Below are positions 51,271-60,619 of a DNA stretch of 64,000 nt, piece after piece (position 1 is the stretch's first letter; every line of letters begins with the position of its first letter). Both the position numbers and the translations under genes were made by a program. The DNA lies in assembly GCF_001705515.1 (NCBI RefSeq), contig NZ_MDJS01000001.1, positions 1,674,001 through 1,738,000 on the forward strand, read 5' to 3'. The notes under the pieces were generated by a model. It worked only from the letters and a program-made list of their open reading frames with translations. It ran no database searches and was not told where the DNA came from. Source of the stretch: Mucilaginibacter sp. PPCGB 2223. GTDB lineage: Bacteria; Bacteroidota; Bacteroidia; Sphingobacteriales; Sphingobacteriaceae.

Positions 51271-54231
51271 TTATAGCCCCAGCTTAACACCTATGTAAAC
51301 CACTTTGGCTTGTGGGATACTTGCGTAATCGGCGCCGTACATAATCTGATTAACTGCGCTACCCACCTCAGGGCCATAGCCTTTGTATTTGGTGAAAGTG
51401 TACAGATTTTGCCCGGTGACCTGTACCCGGACACTTTTAAACACGCTGTTCAACCTCGCGCTTTTCAGCGGCAGGTTATAACCTAAGGTCACCGCCTTAA
51501 AGCGCAGGTAAGAGCCATCTTCGATCCAGCGGCTCGAAAAACGCGCATTCCCTTCCGGATCGCCATACTGAAGCCTCGGCATTGCAGATACGTCGCCTTC
51601 CTGGCGCCAGCGATTTAAGATAGAAGTTGATTGATTGTCGTAATTAGACATCGACTCCAGGGCGGCACGCTGCGCGTTATATACCTGGTTGCCATACGCA
51701 AAATCCATAAACACGGTCAGATCAAACATTTTGTAGCTGAACGTATTGTGAAAGCCGCCAAAGAACTTGGGATTAGCATTGCCGATGATCTTGCGGTCGT
51801 TGGTATCAATTACGCCATTGCGATCCACATCTTCATAAATCATATCACCGCCTTTGAAAGGGATAGCGTTTGTCGCCCCGTTTTTCAGCGTTACATCCGA
51901 TGTTCGTGCATATACCCCTGTAGCGTTATAGCCATAAAATGCACCAACCGGACTGCCAGCTTTTAAGATAGTGCTGAATCCACCCGGATAGTTGACTATC
52001 GGGTTCGTCCTATCCGGCATCGATAAGATGGTATTTGTATTAAAGGAGATATTAAACCCGGAGTTCCAGGCGAAAGACCCTTTTTTTACATGAGTGGATA
52101 AGGAGAGCTCTACCCCCCGGTTCCTTACCGAACCTTCGCTTACGGTATAGCTCCTAAAGCCGCTTATACCCGGCAGGGCTATCGAGTTCAGCAGGTTACC
52201 GGTAACCCGGTTATAAAAGTTTGCAGTGAGTTCGATGCTGTTTTTCAGCACGCTGAAGTCGATCCCTCCATCAAACTGGGTGGTTTGTTCCCAGGTAAAA
52301 TCGGGGTTACCGAGGATGCCTAACTTTACCGCCGAATAGCCCTGGTATGGAGATGCGACAATGTAATTGTAAGCGCTGTAATAACCAACATCATCATTAC
52401 CGGTAATGCCGTAGCTGGCGCGCAAGGTCAGATCAGATAAAAAAGACCCGGGTTTGAAAAAGTCTTCCTTCGTGGCATGCCACGAGACTGCAACCGCCGG
52501 GAAATATCCCCACTGATGCCCTGCCGCAAACCTGCTCGAACCATCGGCCCGGATGTTTGCCCCGATGGTATATTTTGATTTATAACTATACTGCGTACCT
52601 GCAAAAAATGAGATCAGTCGCCAGGTAGGCGTCTGGCTGGCTATCGAATCGATAAAATTGGGATCGTTGGTATTGATCAGGAACTGGTCGGCCGTGGAGT
52701 TAATTGCCTTAACATATTTGGCATCAAGCGACGTCGATTGAAAAGAGTTACCCAGGTATGCCGAAAACGCGTGGTCGCCCGACTTCGACACCCGTTCATA
52801 ATTCAACGTATTTTCGTTAAGTACCATCAGCTCTGTACTGTTGGCTTGCGCCGAATAACGCTGCACATAAGTTACTGGTAAAAAACCGGCCGACGGCACG
52901 AAACGCAATTCGTTCAGGCGGTCAAAATCGGCAGCGATACCGATACGCAGATTGAGGTAAGGCGAAAAGGTATATTGCCCGGTTATCCGCCCGAATATGC
53001 GGTTTGAGTTGTTTTCATCGCGCATCCTGTAAATTATCGCGTACGGATTGTTACGCCCGGCATAATCTGAGCTGTCAGGGTCGCGAAGCGTATTGCCTGT
53101 GGGATCGTGCTGTAAAGTGGTTAATGTAGGACTTTTTAATGTGGCCAATAACAACGGATTGGTATTAGGAGCGTTACCTTCATCTTTCAATACTTTATCC
53201 GAGCGTATAAATGTCAGGCTGTTCAGGAAAGTTAGTTTCTTACCTACTTTATAATCCAGGTTAAACCTGGCGCTAAACCTGTCGAAACTGGTACCGGTAA
53301 TTACACCGCCCTGGTTGGTATAGCCTGCCATGAGTGAATATTTAGCCACCGCATCACCTCCGCGCAGCACCAGGTGAAAATCGTTGAAGCTGCCCCGGCT
53401 AAGCACCTGTTGTTGCCAATCGGTATTATTACTATAACGCCAGCGCTGGTTTGATGGGGTGGATAACAGCAGGTAACGCCCCATGCCGGATGTTATCTGG
53501 GCGGGAGTTTGCCCCCGTGAGGTCTCCTCATCAATAATATAACTTTTGTACTGATCGGCATTTAAAACCGACAATTCTTTCGGAACGAACGAGATACCAT
53601 TGTTCAGCGTGATATCCAGCAAGGTCTTTCCGCTGGTACCGCCGTAAGTATTAACAATGACAACTCCGTTAGCCGCCCGAACTCCATAAGCTGCCGTCGC
53701 GTAAGCATCCTTCAAAACAGCTATGGATGCGATATCGTGCGGGTTAATGTCGGCCAGTGGGTCATTATCTGCATTCAGCGCCAGTGGGTATTGATTGCGG
53801 ATTGATCGCACGGGCACTCCATCCACAATATATAATGGCGTGGTGCCCGCATTTAATGTAGATATTCCCCTGATATTCACAAGCGCACCCGAACCTGGTG
53901 CGCCCGATGTATTAATTACATGCACACCTGCTGCCTGCCCCTGTAACAGGCTGCCTATCGATTGCGAGGTCAATTCTTTAAATCGGTTATCCTGTAGCAC
54001 CGATATGGTTCCGATAGAAGGTTGGTTTTTAACGCCTAAGTAACCCACATCCGGATTTTGCGCATTTTGCGAATCCTGCACGTCTCTTTGATTGATCAAA
54101 GCGCGCAGCGAATCTATTTTGGACAATTTAGCCGGGGAGGTGCTATTTTGGCCGAACGCCGTATAGAACGCCCCGAAGCCAAGTATGGTTAAACCCCAAA
54201 AACGAATTATTTGGTGTCGAGATCTTATCAT
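51271..54231 (-). CDS. SusC/RagA family TonB-dependent outer-membrane transporter (distal copy)
   Basis: 986 residues with a signal peptide (about 1-28). The plug is visible at SLLQGQAAGVHVINTSGAP, LYIVDGVPV and DAYATAAYGVRAANGVVIV. The barrel has EDVDRNGVIDTNDRKIIG, a calcium-loop-like motif common in SusC, and YLRFKAVTLGYNLP near the end. Unlike its upstream paralog it lacks the N-terminal carboxypeptidase-like domain, so it is about 100 residues shorter. It works with the SusD gene just downstream. Substrate is unknown. Confidence 0.94.
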   Translation of the reverse strand: MIRSRHQIIRFWGLTILGFGAFYTAFGQNSTSPAKLSKIDSLRALINQRDVQDSQNAQNPDVGYLGVKNQPSIGTISVLQDNRFKELTSQSIGSLLQGQAAGVHVINTSGAPGSGALVNIRGISTLNAGTTPLYIVDGVPVRSIRNQYPLALNADNDPLADINPHDIASIAVLKDAYATAAYGVRAANGVVIVNTYGGTSGKTLLDITLNNGISFVPKELSVLNADQYKSYIIDEETSRGQTPAQITSGMGRYLLLSTPSNQRWRYSNNTDWQQQVLSRGSFNDFHLVLRGGDAVAKYSLMAGYTNQGGVITGTSFDRFSARFNLDYKVGKKLTFLNSLTFIRSDKVLKDEGNAPNTNPLLLATLKSPTLTTLQHDPTGNTLRDPDSSDYAGRNNPYAIIYRMRDENNSNRIFGRITGQYTFSPYLNLRIGIAADFDRLNELRFVPSAGFLPVTYVQRYSAQANSTELMVLNENTLNYERVSKSGDHAFSAYLGNSFQSTSLDAKYVKAINSTADQFLINTNDPNFIDSIASQTPTWRLISFFAGTQYSYKSKYTIGANIRADGSSRFAAGHQWGYFPAVAVSWHATKEDFFKPGSFLSDLTLRASYGITGNDDVGYYSAYNYIVASPYQGYSAVKLGILGNPDFTWEQTTQFDGGIDFSVLKNSIELTANFYNRVTGNLLNSIALPGISGFRSYTVSEGSVRNRGVELSLSTHVKKGSFAWNSGFNISFNTNTILSMPDRTNPIVNYPGGFSTILKAGSPVGAFYGYNATGVYARTSDVTLKNGATNAIPFKGGDMIYEDVDRNGVIDTNDRKIIGNANPKFFGGFHNTFSYKMFDLTVFMDFAYGNQVYNAQRAALESMSNYDNQSTSILNRWRQEGDVSAMPRLQYGDPEGNARFSSRWIEDGSYLRFKAVTLGYNLPLKSARLNSVFKSVRVQVTGQNLYTFTKYKGYGPEVGSAVNQIMYGADYASIPQAKVVYIGVKLGL

Positions 54232-54265
54232 TTTTCTATGTTGAAAGGTTAAATAACGGGTGGAC

Positions 54266-55792
54266 TTATTTATATATCGGCGTCAGCACCAGACAATCAA
54301 AATCGACTGAACCGTTTATCGTACAAACCCATTTTAATGGAGTATCGCCGCTTTTTTTGAAGGTGTAGTTACCAATAAAAGCTTTCTGCTCCCAGTTTGA
54401 AGGCTGCCCCAGCGTCAAACCATAGTTGACCGGCACTCCGATGAGATCCTTCCCGCAATACAACTGGTAGGTTCCGCGGCCGCCTGCTTTGTAATTGGCC
54501 TCAATCCGGTAAGTCCCTTTTCTGATATTCTTCACAATCGAGATCACGGAGTCGCCCGCTGCATGAGGGCTAAAGAACAAGCAGTTGATCGTCCCACGTG
54601 AAGTACCGGTACCGCTCTCGGCATAAATGCGCCAGTTGCCGGTGGTGGTCGTCGGGGGAAGCGAACCAGCGGTAAACCCGGCAGCACCGTATTCATAACT
54701 GGTGGCCAGGCTGAAATAGTGATAGATCTGAACCCTTTTCGATGTTTTGCTATCGGTTGTTGTGTCAAACACCATGTGCTTATCCAGGTTATGAACGAGT
54801 CCATTCCGCATCAGGATATCGCTGGCGGCCAGGCCGACCGTACTGTTGTTAATCAGCTTATTGTCTGCCAGGTTAAAATATATCCAGCTTTGATTATCCA
54901 GTGACAGAATGGTATTATCATAGCTTTCCAGCAGGTTGATACCCGGAATAGCCAGGGTGTGCGGCGTATAGGAAGCACTAAAATTGCTCCCTTTGATGAT
55001 GTGATACAGCATCAGGCTTTTGAGGTCAGCCATTGGCATATTATCGAATGTTGTAATGCCTGCGGTTTTTAATACATCGTTGGTTTCGGCAAAAAGCGAT
55101 AAGGCTACCCGCACATTATTCTTATCGTTAAGTAAAGTAAGCGTATCGAGTAACCCTACGCGTTGCAATCCTGCTGTAAATACACTGTAGGTGCCTGGAT
55201 TTTGCGACAGGAACTGACCAATGGTTAAACTTGGCGGATCCAGAACCGCATCTATCTTGTGGACAAGGCCGTTAGAGTAAACGATATCCGTTTGATAAAC
55301 ATGCGCAATACCATTTGCAACCGTATTATAACGATACCCCTTGGATATATCTAAGGTCAAAAAATCGCCCGCACCGGATGGGGTTGCCTGCGGCCCCTGG
55401 ATAAAGTTGGCAGCATATAACCGCGTAGGGAGTATAAGATAAGTCAATACCGTTTTTAACTGCGCGGCGGTTAAATCGTTAATACTTGTTTTCCCTTTGT
55501 TTTTGATGTATTGCGCCCAGGCCGAATTATTGGGCGCAAAAAAAGTAAACGGCCCATAAGTATCCAGCGTGGCTGCCATGTTTGCTATTTGCAGCGCCTG
55601 GACTGTTGTGGTAAGCGAAGTATCTGCCTGTATCTGATCCAGCATCAGGGTAGTGCGGGTGGGCACCATGTACGAAAGACTGGTATCCCGGCAACCTGCG
55701 CATGCAGCCAGCAAACAAATAACCGTAAGCCTGGTTAACAGCTTTGCTGCACCGGTATTTGTATTGGTTAATATTTTTACTACTCTTTTCAT
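54266..55792 (-). CDS. Fasciclin (FAS1) domain lipoprotein with extra C-terminal domain (distal copy)
   Basis: 508 residues with a lipobox-like LAAC/CAGC near residues 29-34. Two FAS1 domains are visible at about 50-180 and 190-325 (YGPFTFFAPNNSAWAQYIKN, GLVHKIDAVLDPP; VALSLFAETNDVL, NGLVHNLDKHMVF). A C-terminal beta-rich module of about 160 residues follows (GTYRIEANYKAGGRGTYQLY, WVCTINGSVDFDCLVL). FAS1 domains mediate adhesion and glycan or protein binding; the tail may bind carbohydrate. It lies between two SusC/SusD pairs in one operon. Confidence 0.87.
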   Translation of the reverse strand: MKRVVKILTNTNTGAAKLLTRLTVICLLAACAGCRDTSLSYMVPTRTTLMLDQIQADTSLTTTVQALQIANMAATLDTYGPFTFFAPNNSAWAQYIKNKGKTSINDLTAAQLKTVLTYLILPTRLYAANFIQGPQATPSGAGDFLTLDISKGYRYNTVANGIAHVYQTDIVYSNGLVHKIDAVLDPPSLTIGQFLSQNPGTYSVFTAGLQRVGLLDTLTLLNDKNNVRVALSLFAETNDVLKTAGITTFDNMPMADLKSLMLYHIIKGSNFSASYTPHTLAIPGINLLESYDNTILSLDNQSWIYFNLADNKLINNSTVGLAASDILMRNGLVHNLDKHMVFDTTTDSKTSKRVQIYHYFSLATSYEYGAAGFTAGSLPPTTTTGNWRIYAESGTGTSRGTINCLFFSPHAAGDSVISIVKNIRKGTYRIEANYKAGGRGTYQLYCGKDLIGVPVNYGLTLGQPSNWEQKAFIGNYTFKKSGDTPLKWVCTINGSVDFDCLVLTPIYK

Positions 55793-55817
55793 ATTAATCG
55801 GTTTAAATCATTGGCGT

Positions 55818-57290
55818 TTATTGATAATATGGGTTTTGCACCAACGCTGGGTTTCGGTTAAGTTCGATGCTCAGTATAGGCAGGTACCAACTTCTTGGGT
55901 CGATGATTCTCGACCGGATAAGCGCACGCTCAGCAACCGTTCTCGATTGGGCCACGGCATTGATCAGCAAATCAGGGTTGCTGTCATTTGTCGCCTCACG
56001 CACCAGGTCAAACCATCGTTTACCTTCCATGGCGAGTTCAAGGGCACGCTCCTTCAGCACGTATCCTTCGAGTAAGCCACCATCGGCGGTCCCATCAACC
56101 CCTACATAAGGAGAAATGCCAGCCCGGGTGCGTATCGTGTTAATCAAATTGATCGCTTCCTGTTTTTGGGATACGCCAAGATGGGTAAGCGCCTCGGCCC
56201 TGAGCAACATCACATCCGCCAGGCGATATACAATAAAATCAGCATCGCCCGCCGGACGGCCGATATTGGTGGTACCGTTTACACTTAAGCCTGTATACTT
56301 CCAGTACACGTTCGAACCGGCATTTACGTAGGTATTGTTTAAGCCCCTCGTCTTATCCTGCTCGATCGAGAAATAGTTTGTTAACACCGGGTTTACCGTA
56401 AAACCTCCCGACACCCCTCCAAGATTATTGGTTTCCTGTAATTTATAATCAAACTGAACCTCAAATATGCTTTCGGAAGTATTCTTCTGGGAAAACATAC
56501 TGAACCAGTTAACCCCTGCTACCAATGAATATAGCGTGTTATTAAGAACCTTTTGAGAAGCATCAACTGCCTGCTGGTATTTGGCACGCCACAAATAAAC
56601 ATCGGTTTGTAATGCGTTTACGGCACCTCTTGTCGCCATTCCGCGGGTGGCCTGGTCGGTAGAGTATTGTGCGGGAGCCTTAGCTTCTGCAAAGGTCAGA
56701 TCTGTTTCTATCTGGTCCAGCACCACGTCAGCAGAAGATTTGGGGATACGGTAGTTGACGTCGTCACTGCTTGGGGCCGTTAGTATTAACGGAACTTCTT
56801 TAAAAGCTCTTACCAGGTAAAAATATCCCAATGCCCGCAGGAACCGTGCTTGCCCGACAATAGCGTCGCTTTTTTCCTGGGTAAAGTTTTTATCCAGGTT
56901 AACGATATTGGGTACAGATTCGATCACGATATTGGCCCGGCCTATCATTTTATATACCGCAGTCCAATCAGACCATGAGCTGATATTCGTGGTAGCATCA
57001 GCAGAGAAAGCTTCATAATACGGATAGTTTGAAGTACTCTGCACTGTTGCCGTAACCAGGTCGCCCCGAAACTCACCCCAGGCCAAAAACTGGGTTACAC
57101 AACCCTGAAGGCCATCGTAAACCCCGATCATGGCGGCGTTGGCATCGGCTTCGTTTTGAAAGAATTGTTCCCTGGTCAGCGAGTTGGTCGGCGCCTGGTC
57201 CAGGTATTTGCCGCACCCGACCGGCAATAAGGCCATGCAGATGATCAACATGCCAAACCATAAGGGGCTTTTTTTATGTTTTGAATTCAT
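55818..57290 (-). CDS. SusD/RagB family outer-membrane lipoprotein (proximal copy)
   Basis: 490 residues. The lipobox is PVGC with Cys26 (MALLPVGCGKYLDQAPT), then helical SusD features (ANAAMIGVYDGLQG, RFLRALGYFYLVRAFKEVPL) and the C-terminal INTIRTRAGISPY and LKERALELAMEGKRWFDLVR. It is 20 bp downstream of the proximal SusC gene. It differs clearly from the distal SusD (490 vs 539 residues). It should cap the proximal SusC barrel and bind its glycan. Confidence 0.95.
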   Translation of the reverse strand: MNSKHKKSPLWFGMLIICMALLPVGCGKYLDQAPTNSLTREQFFQNEADANAAMIGVYDGLQGCVTQFLAWGEFRGDLVTATVQSTSNYPYYEAFSADATTNISSWSDWTAVYKMIGRANIVIESVPNIVNLDKNFTQEKSDAIVGQARFLRALGYFYLVRAFKEVPLILTAPSSDDVNYRIPKSSADVVLDQIETDLTFAEAKAPAQYSTDQATRGMATRGAVNALQTDVYLWRAKYQQAVDASQKVLNNTLYSLVAGVNWFSMFSQKNTSESIFEVQFDYKLQETNNLGGVSGGFTVNPVLTNYFSIEQDKTRGLNNTYVNAGSNVYWKYTGLSVNGTTNIGRPAGDADFIVYRLADVMLLRAEALTHLGVSQKQEAINLINTIRTRAGISPYVGVDGTADGGLLEGYVLKERALELAMEGKRWFDLVREATNDSNPDLLINAVAQSRTVAERALIRSRIIDPRSWYLPILSIELNRNPALVQNPYYQ

Positions 57291-57310
57291 TTTTTGAGTC
57301 TTTATGGTAA

Positions 57311-60300
57311 TTAAAGTTTCAGATTGATGCCGAATGTGTAGCCTTTGGTTTGAGGCGTTAAACCCTGGTCTATGCCGATAAAGGCCGGGTTACTTCCCAG
57401 GGTGATCTCGGGATCAGCGCCGGTGTACTTCGTCCAGGTATACAGGTTATTGGCTGTGAAGAACATATCCAGGCTCGAAATATTAAGCCGTTGAACAACC
57501 TTTGTCGGCACTTTGTAGGATAGAGTAACGAATTTCAACCTGGCGTACGAACCATCTTCTACCCAGCGCGTAGACGGCAAAATGTTCCTGGTATCGGTAG
57601 CCAGGGCCCTTGGCATATTGGTTACATCGCCCTGGGTACGCCAGCGCCGCAATACCGACTGGGCCTGGTTATTCGCGTTGGTCATGCTTTCCAGTTGCAG
57701 GCGAAGGCCGTCGATAATATTGTTACCGTACTGGTACTGGATAAAGAAACGTAGCCCCCAGCCTTTATAGGTAAATGAGTTATTGTACCCACCAAAAAAT
57801 TTCGGGTTTGCATCGCCGATCCTCACTTTATCCTGATCATCTATGATACCATCATGATTGAAATCTTCATAGATAGCGTCGCCGCCTTTGTAAACGTTAC
57901 CGGTTTCGCTGCCGATGTGCATCAGGCGCGGCGTGGTTCCGTTCAATTCATAGATGATGTTCCCGTTCTTATCATGCACAACCGCATCGGCATCGCGGGC
58001 ATAAACACCTTTGAACACCAACCCGTAGTAAGTTCCCAACGCATCGCCTTCTTTAATCTGCGAGGTAAAACCGCCATAACTATCGGCAGTGGTAACCGTG
58101 CCGCCCGGTAATGAGAGCACCTTGTTAATGTTGGTGGCTATATTGAATGAGGTGTTCCAGCTAAAGTTTTTTAGGGCAACAGGCGTTCCGGTGATATTGA
58201 TCTCAATACCACGGTTGCGGATGGTACCTAAATTGGTGTAGATATATCCGCCCGAATTACCCGTTAACGAGTTTACCAAACCACTGCTTGCAGGCAGGGC
58301 AAGGTTATACAATAAATCTTTGGTCAACCGGTTGTACACATCCACCGTAAGCCCGAGCCTGCTGTTAAAGAAAGACGCATCCAAACCAAGGTTCGTGCTT
58401 TCGCTCGTCTCCCATTTCAGGTGGTTTAATTGCGGGTTACTTTGACTTACACCACTTAGCCCCATATAGTTGGCTCCCTGTGCGAACTGGCTGATATAGG
58501 CATAATTGGGAATACCGCTGTTACCCAGTTGCCCCCATGATGCGCGTAGCTTTAAATCGGATACGGTATTGCTGTTTTTTAACGATTTAAGGTTGGAGAT
58601 ACGCCAGTACCCCCCAAACGATGGGAAGTAACCGTACTTATTCGAGCCTCCGAACTTAGAAGAACCATCCCTTCGCATGGTGAAATTAAACCCGTAAGTA
58701 TCATTATAAACAAAGTCGGCTTTTACAAACTGCGATAAAATGGTTTCCGTGGCGCTGCTTGAGTTAATAGCGTTATACCCTCCCGAATTTCCGAGTGTCT
58801 GCATGGCGGCGTCGGCGGTGGCATAGGCCTGGGCAGTTAACTGGTTCGATTTGAAAGTATTCAATGTGTTGCCCAGTAAAAAATTGGTTACCAGCTTAGG
58901 CACCAGGTTCACATTGTAGGTCAGGTAGTTGTCTGATATCATTTGCATACGCTCAAAATCGCGCGTATCCACCCGGTTAAACTGGTTACTGTTCCAGATC
59001 ACGCCTGTTGCGGCAGCCGGTTGAAAGTACTTTGCGTTTTCACCGACAAAATCAAGCGATGCATTGCTGATAAACTGCAGGCCTTTGGTAAGCTGCAATT
59101 GCGCCCTGATATTAGGTTTAAGGTTGGTACTGTACGATGAGTTATCAACCGTATTGGCAAACGCGATCGGGTTATCCTGAAAACCGTTAACGCCGCCTAA
59201 CGACATGTAATTTGGCAACGAGCTGCCATCCACATAACTCACATCATAAATAGGCATTGCCGGCGAGCGCACCAGGGCATTAAAATACAGTGTACCGCCG
59301 CCATTGTTGGCATAATCCTTAATGCTGCTTCGCGAAAAAGCAATATTCGCAGTAAACCGCAGCTTTTTTGACACCGTATAATCCAGGTTAAACCGGCCGG
59401 TAAAGCGGCTGAAACCGGTATTGATCATTGATCCTGCTGCGTTAGTATAAGAGGTACTGAAATTATACCTTGCGCTCTCACCGCCACCGCTTAGCGACAT
59501 GTTATAGTTTTGTGTAAAGCCGGTCTTCTCCAGGGCAGCTATCCAGTTGGTATTCGATTGGTATAGCCAATAGTTCTGATAAGTCGGATCGTCAACCAGC
59601 GGAAGCAGGGTGTTCGTCGAAGGGTTGATATCATTATTATTTTGCTCGGCCTCCAGCCTCATCACTTTGTACTGGCTGGCATTAAGCACTGGTATCGGCC
59701 GCGGTGCCATCTGTAACGAAAACTGCGTGTTAATAATAATATTCGTTGTGCCCGGCTTTCCGCGCTTGGTTGTAATTACAATAACGCCATTTGCCGCCCT
59801 TGCACCATAAATAGCTGCGGCATTCGCATCTTTCAACACATCGATCTTTTCGATATCGTTCGGATTGAGGTCAGCTATCGGGTTGATGCGTGCATAACTG
59901 GCGGCGGCATTGCTGTTATCGTAGGGCGTCGAAATAATAGGGATACCATCTACAACGTACAAAGGGTCATTCCCTGCCGATATAGATCCCTGCCCGCGGA
60001 TTACGATATTCGTACCACCACCCGGGTCGCCAGAGTTGGATACGATCTGTACACCGGCCAATTGCCCCTGCAGCATCTGGTCTATAGAAGTAGCGGGCTG
60101 CCCGGCAAGCTGTTCGGACGAAACCGATGCAATGGCGCCGATCTTATCCCGTGGCGAACTTTCGCCAAAACCATTCGAAATTTTTTGCGTGGCTTTCGAT
60201 TGAACAATTACCTCTGCAAGATCTCTGGATTGTGCTTCTTTCAGCGAAACGTTAATAACGGTTTTATCGCCAATAGGCAAGGTTTGCGACTCGTAGCCGA

Positions 60301-60571
60301 TGAAAGAAAATCTGACCTTGTCGTTCTTATTGGCAACTTTCAGTGTATAGATACCATCGAGGTTGGTTACTGATGCGTTTACCTGGCGGTCGTTTTCGTT
60401 AACCTCAACAACCGTTACACCCGGAATAGGCGCTTTGGATTTGAGGTCGGTAACCGTACCTTTTATTACAACTGCGGCAGCAGTTTGCGCCAGGCCGTCA
60501 GAGCCTGACCAGCAGAGCAAAAGCAATGGCCCGGCACACATGAAAAGTATTTTTAATTTAAATCTTAACAT
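57311..60571 (-). CDS. SusC/RagA family TonB-dependent outer-membrane transporter (proximal copy)
   Basis: 1086 residues with a signal peptide (about 1-29). A carboxypeptidase-regulatory-like domain at about 35-115 (IKGTVTDLKSKAPIPGVTVV, FIGYESQTLPIG) is followed by the plug (DQMLQGQLAGVQIVSNSGDP, LYVVDGIPI, DANAAAIYGARAANGVIVI) and a large barrel. The DFNHDGIIDDQDKVRIG motif near the C-terminal part is a calcium-loop-like sequence typical of this family. Imports oligosaccharide with TonB energy, working with the proximal SusD. The leading fasciclin gene ends 48 bp upstream. Confidence 0.95.
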   Translation of the reverse strand: MLRFKLKILFMCAGPLLLLCWSGSDGLAQTAAAVVIKGTVTDLKSKAPIPGVTVVEVNENDRQVNASVTNLDGIYTLKVANKNDKVRFSFIGYESQTLPIGDKTVINVSLKEAQSRDLAEVIVQSKATQKISNGFGESSPRDKIGAIASVSSEQLAGQPATSIDQMLQGQLAGVQIVSNSGDPGGGTNIVIRGQGSISAGNDPLYVVDGIPIISTPYDNSNAAASYARINPIADLNPNDIEKIDVLKDANAAAIYGARAANGVIVITTKRGKPGTTNIIINTQFSLQMAPRPIPVLNASQYKVMRLEAEQNNNDINPSTNTLLPLVDDPTYQNYWLYQSNTNWIAALEKTGFTQNYNMSLSGGGESARYNFSTSYTNAAGSMINTGFSRFTGRFNLDYTVSKKLRFTANIAFSRSSIKDYANNGGGTLYFNALVRSPAMPIYDVSYVDGSSLPNYMSLGGVNGFQDNPIAFANTVDNSSYSTNLKPNIRAQLQLTKGLQFISNASLDFVGENAKYFQPAAATGVIWNSNQFNRVDTRDFERMQMISDNYLTYNVNLVPKLVTNFLLGNTLNTFKSNQLTAQAYATADAAMQTLGNSGGYNAINSSSATETILSQFVKADFVYNDTYGFNFTMRRDGSSKFGGSNKYGYFPSFGGYWRISNLKSLKNSNTVSDLKLRASWGQLGNSGIPNYAYISQFAQGANYMGLSGVSQSNPQLNHLKWETSESTNLGLDASFFNSRLGLTVDVYNRLTKDLLYNLALPASSGLVNSLTGNSGGYIYTNLGTIRNRGIEINITGTPVALKNFSWNTSFNIATNINKVLSLPGGTVTTADSYGGFTSQIKEGDALGTYYGLVFKGVYARDADAVVHDKNGNIIYELNGTTPRLMHIGSETGNVYKGGDAIYEDFNHDGIIDDQDKVRIGDANPKFFGGYNNSFTYKGWGLRFFIQYQYGNNIIDGLRLQLESMTNANNQAQSVLRRWRTQGDVTNMPRALATDTRNILPSTRWVEDGSYARLKFVTLSYKVPTKVVQRLNISSLDMFFTANNLYTWTKYTGADPEITLGSNPAFIGIDQGLTPQTKGYTFGINLKL

Positions 60572-60619
60572 CTTAATAAGGTTTAAAATCAGTGTTTGAA
60601 GATTTACTATGATGAAATG

